This document shows, piece by piece, positions 53,429-53,573 of a stretch of 53,573 nucleotides of DNA. How positions within the stretch are numbered: position 1 is the first letter of the stretch; each line of letters begins with the position of its first letter. Both the position numbers and the translations under genes were made by a program. Where the stretch lies: NCBI GenBank assembly GCA_945861415.1, contig CAMAUV010000031.1:1-53573 (forward strand), given 5' to 3'. Origin of the DNA: Akkermansia muciniphila. GTDB lineage: Bacteria; Verrucomicrobiota; Verrucomicrobiia; Verrucomicrobiales; V1-33. The notes under the pieces are model-generated. The model was not told the origin of the DNA, made no database searches, and worked only from the letters and a program-made list of their open reading frames with translations.

Positions 53429-53573
53429 GGTGAGCTAGATTTCTGGACCATCAACCGCTAGAACCAAGCACCGGATGAACCAGAAACCACGCAAGCGCTA
53501 CACCCCCGAATTCAAAGCCCAAGCCGTCGAGCTGCTGGCCCTCGGCAGGCCGGTCGCCGAACTCGCCGAAGAA
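53427..53573 (+). mobile_element. Left part of an IS3-family-type insertion sequence (runs off the edge)
   Basis: A transposase orfA begins at 53475. The preceding stretch, near TGAGCTAGATTTCTGG (from about 53428), is the likely element end, because the neighbouring minus-strand relic stops there. The right end, inverted repeat and target duplication are outside the window, so the exact boundary is not known. Confidence 0.55.
53475..53573 (+). CDS. IS3-type transposase OrfA (3' truncated)
   Basis: 33 visible residues: RKRYTPEFKAQAVELLALGR then PVAELAEE, the first helices of the HTH_Tnp_1/IS3-IS911 OrfA domain (YTxEFKxxAV signature). OrfA binds the IS ends and is normally fused to the DDE-bearing OrfB by frameshifting. 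The ATG at 53475 has GG four bases upstream (ACCGGATG). The gene runs past the right edge. Confidence 0.85.
   Translation, partial: MNQKPRKRYTPEFKAQAVELLALGRPVAELAEE

Noticed and set aside
1..53573. CRISPR arrays, rRNA, tRNA, known defence systems, biosynthetic megasynthases
   Set aside because: No regular spaced repeats, no rRNA/tRNA-like blocks and no matching domains were seen on either strand by eye.

Overview
The window is about 60% GC, densely coded and clearly bacterial. It most resembles a member of the Verrucomicrobiota or a close PVC relative. The pointers are a secreted CotH/lamin-tail protein with a verrucomicrobial-style C-terminus, a Tat-exported Gfo/Idh/MocA oxidoreductase beside a GH81 glucanase, a chlamydia-like subclass Ic ribonucleotide reductase, a squalene-hopene-cyclase-family protein, and start codons that mostly lack Shine-Dalgarno sequences. 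No rRNA, tRNA, CRISPR array or defence island was seen. This assignment is inference from gene content and remembered family resemblance; no search was run.

Layout. 1-3.9 kb: 3' part of a giant secreted multidomain protein, closed by a terminator. 4.1-6.3 kb (minus): fatty acid desaturase then pyrD. 6.5-7.9 kb: GntP-type permease. 7.9-11.1 kb (minus): leuD, a PPOX-fold protein, a SanA/ElyC-like protein, a membrane protein and a DUF5069-like protein. 11.2-13.9 kb: ppc. 13.9-16.9 kb (minus): an MFS transporter interrupted by an amber codon, then mlaE-mlaF. 17-20 kb: a membrane-anchored unknown, a zinc dehydrogenase and a TSUP permease. 20.4-22.1 kb: a secreted HEXXH protein, then relics of MurJ-like and GNAT-like genes. 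22.2-26.5 kb: Fur-family regulator, Gfo/Idh/MocA oxidoreductase, GH81 glucanase. 27-32.9 kb: eukaryotic-type hisA, then nrdB-nrdA behind a 650 bp leader with two candidate NrdR boxes. 33-35.8 kb: a frameshifted zinc-ribbon membrane gene, kbl and a broken outer-membrane barrel gene. 36-40.1 kb: ileS and a hydrolase gene with an ochre codon. 40.2-44 kb: mntR, a small membrane protein and two tandem paralogous membrane proteins of unknown function. 44-49.3 kb: photolyase, squalene-hopene-cyclase-like protein, cdsA, dxr. 49.5-52.7 kb: GcvH-like protein, SWIM protein, and an ECF sigma/membrane protein/PDZ operon. 52.7 kb-end: a decayed minus-strand gene cut by an IS3-type element that runs off the edge.

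How the genes fit together. Most of the window is housekeeping: pyrimidine, leucine and histidine synthesis, anaplerosis, dNTP supply, isoleucyl-tRNA, phospholipid and isoprenoid precursors. Several genes act on the envelope (MlaEF, desaturase, CdsA, terpene cyclase, SanA-like, barrel protein) or outside the cell (GH81, CotH protein, zincin). At least six loci carry nonsense codons, frameshifts or truncations, which is many for 53 kb and means either active gene decay or a draft-quality sequence.

No classical novel immune or biosynthetic island is present. The best leads are: the ribonucleotide reductase whose radical Tyr is replaced by Leu, with a NrdA that appears to carry two ATP-cone modules and a tandem NrdR-box leader; the tandem paralogs at 41.1-44.0 kb that share one C-terminal domain behind unrelated N-terminal modules; the eukaryotic-type HisA; and the ECF sigma/PDZ operon.
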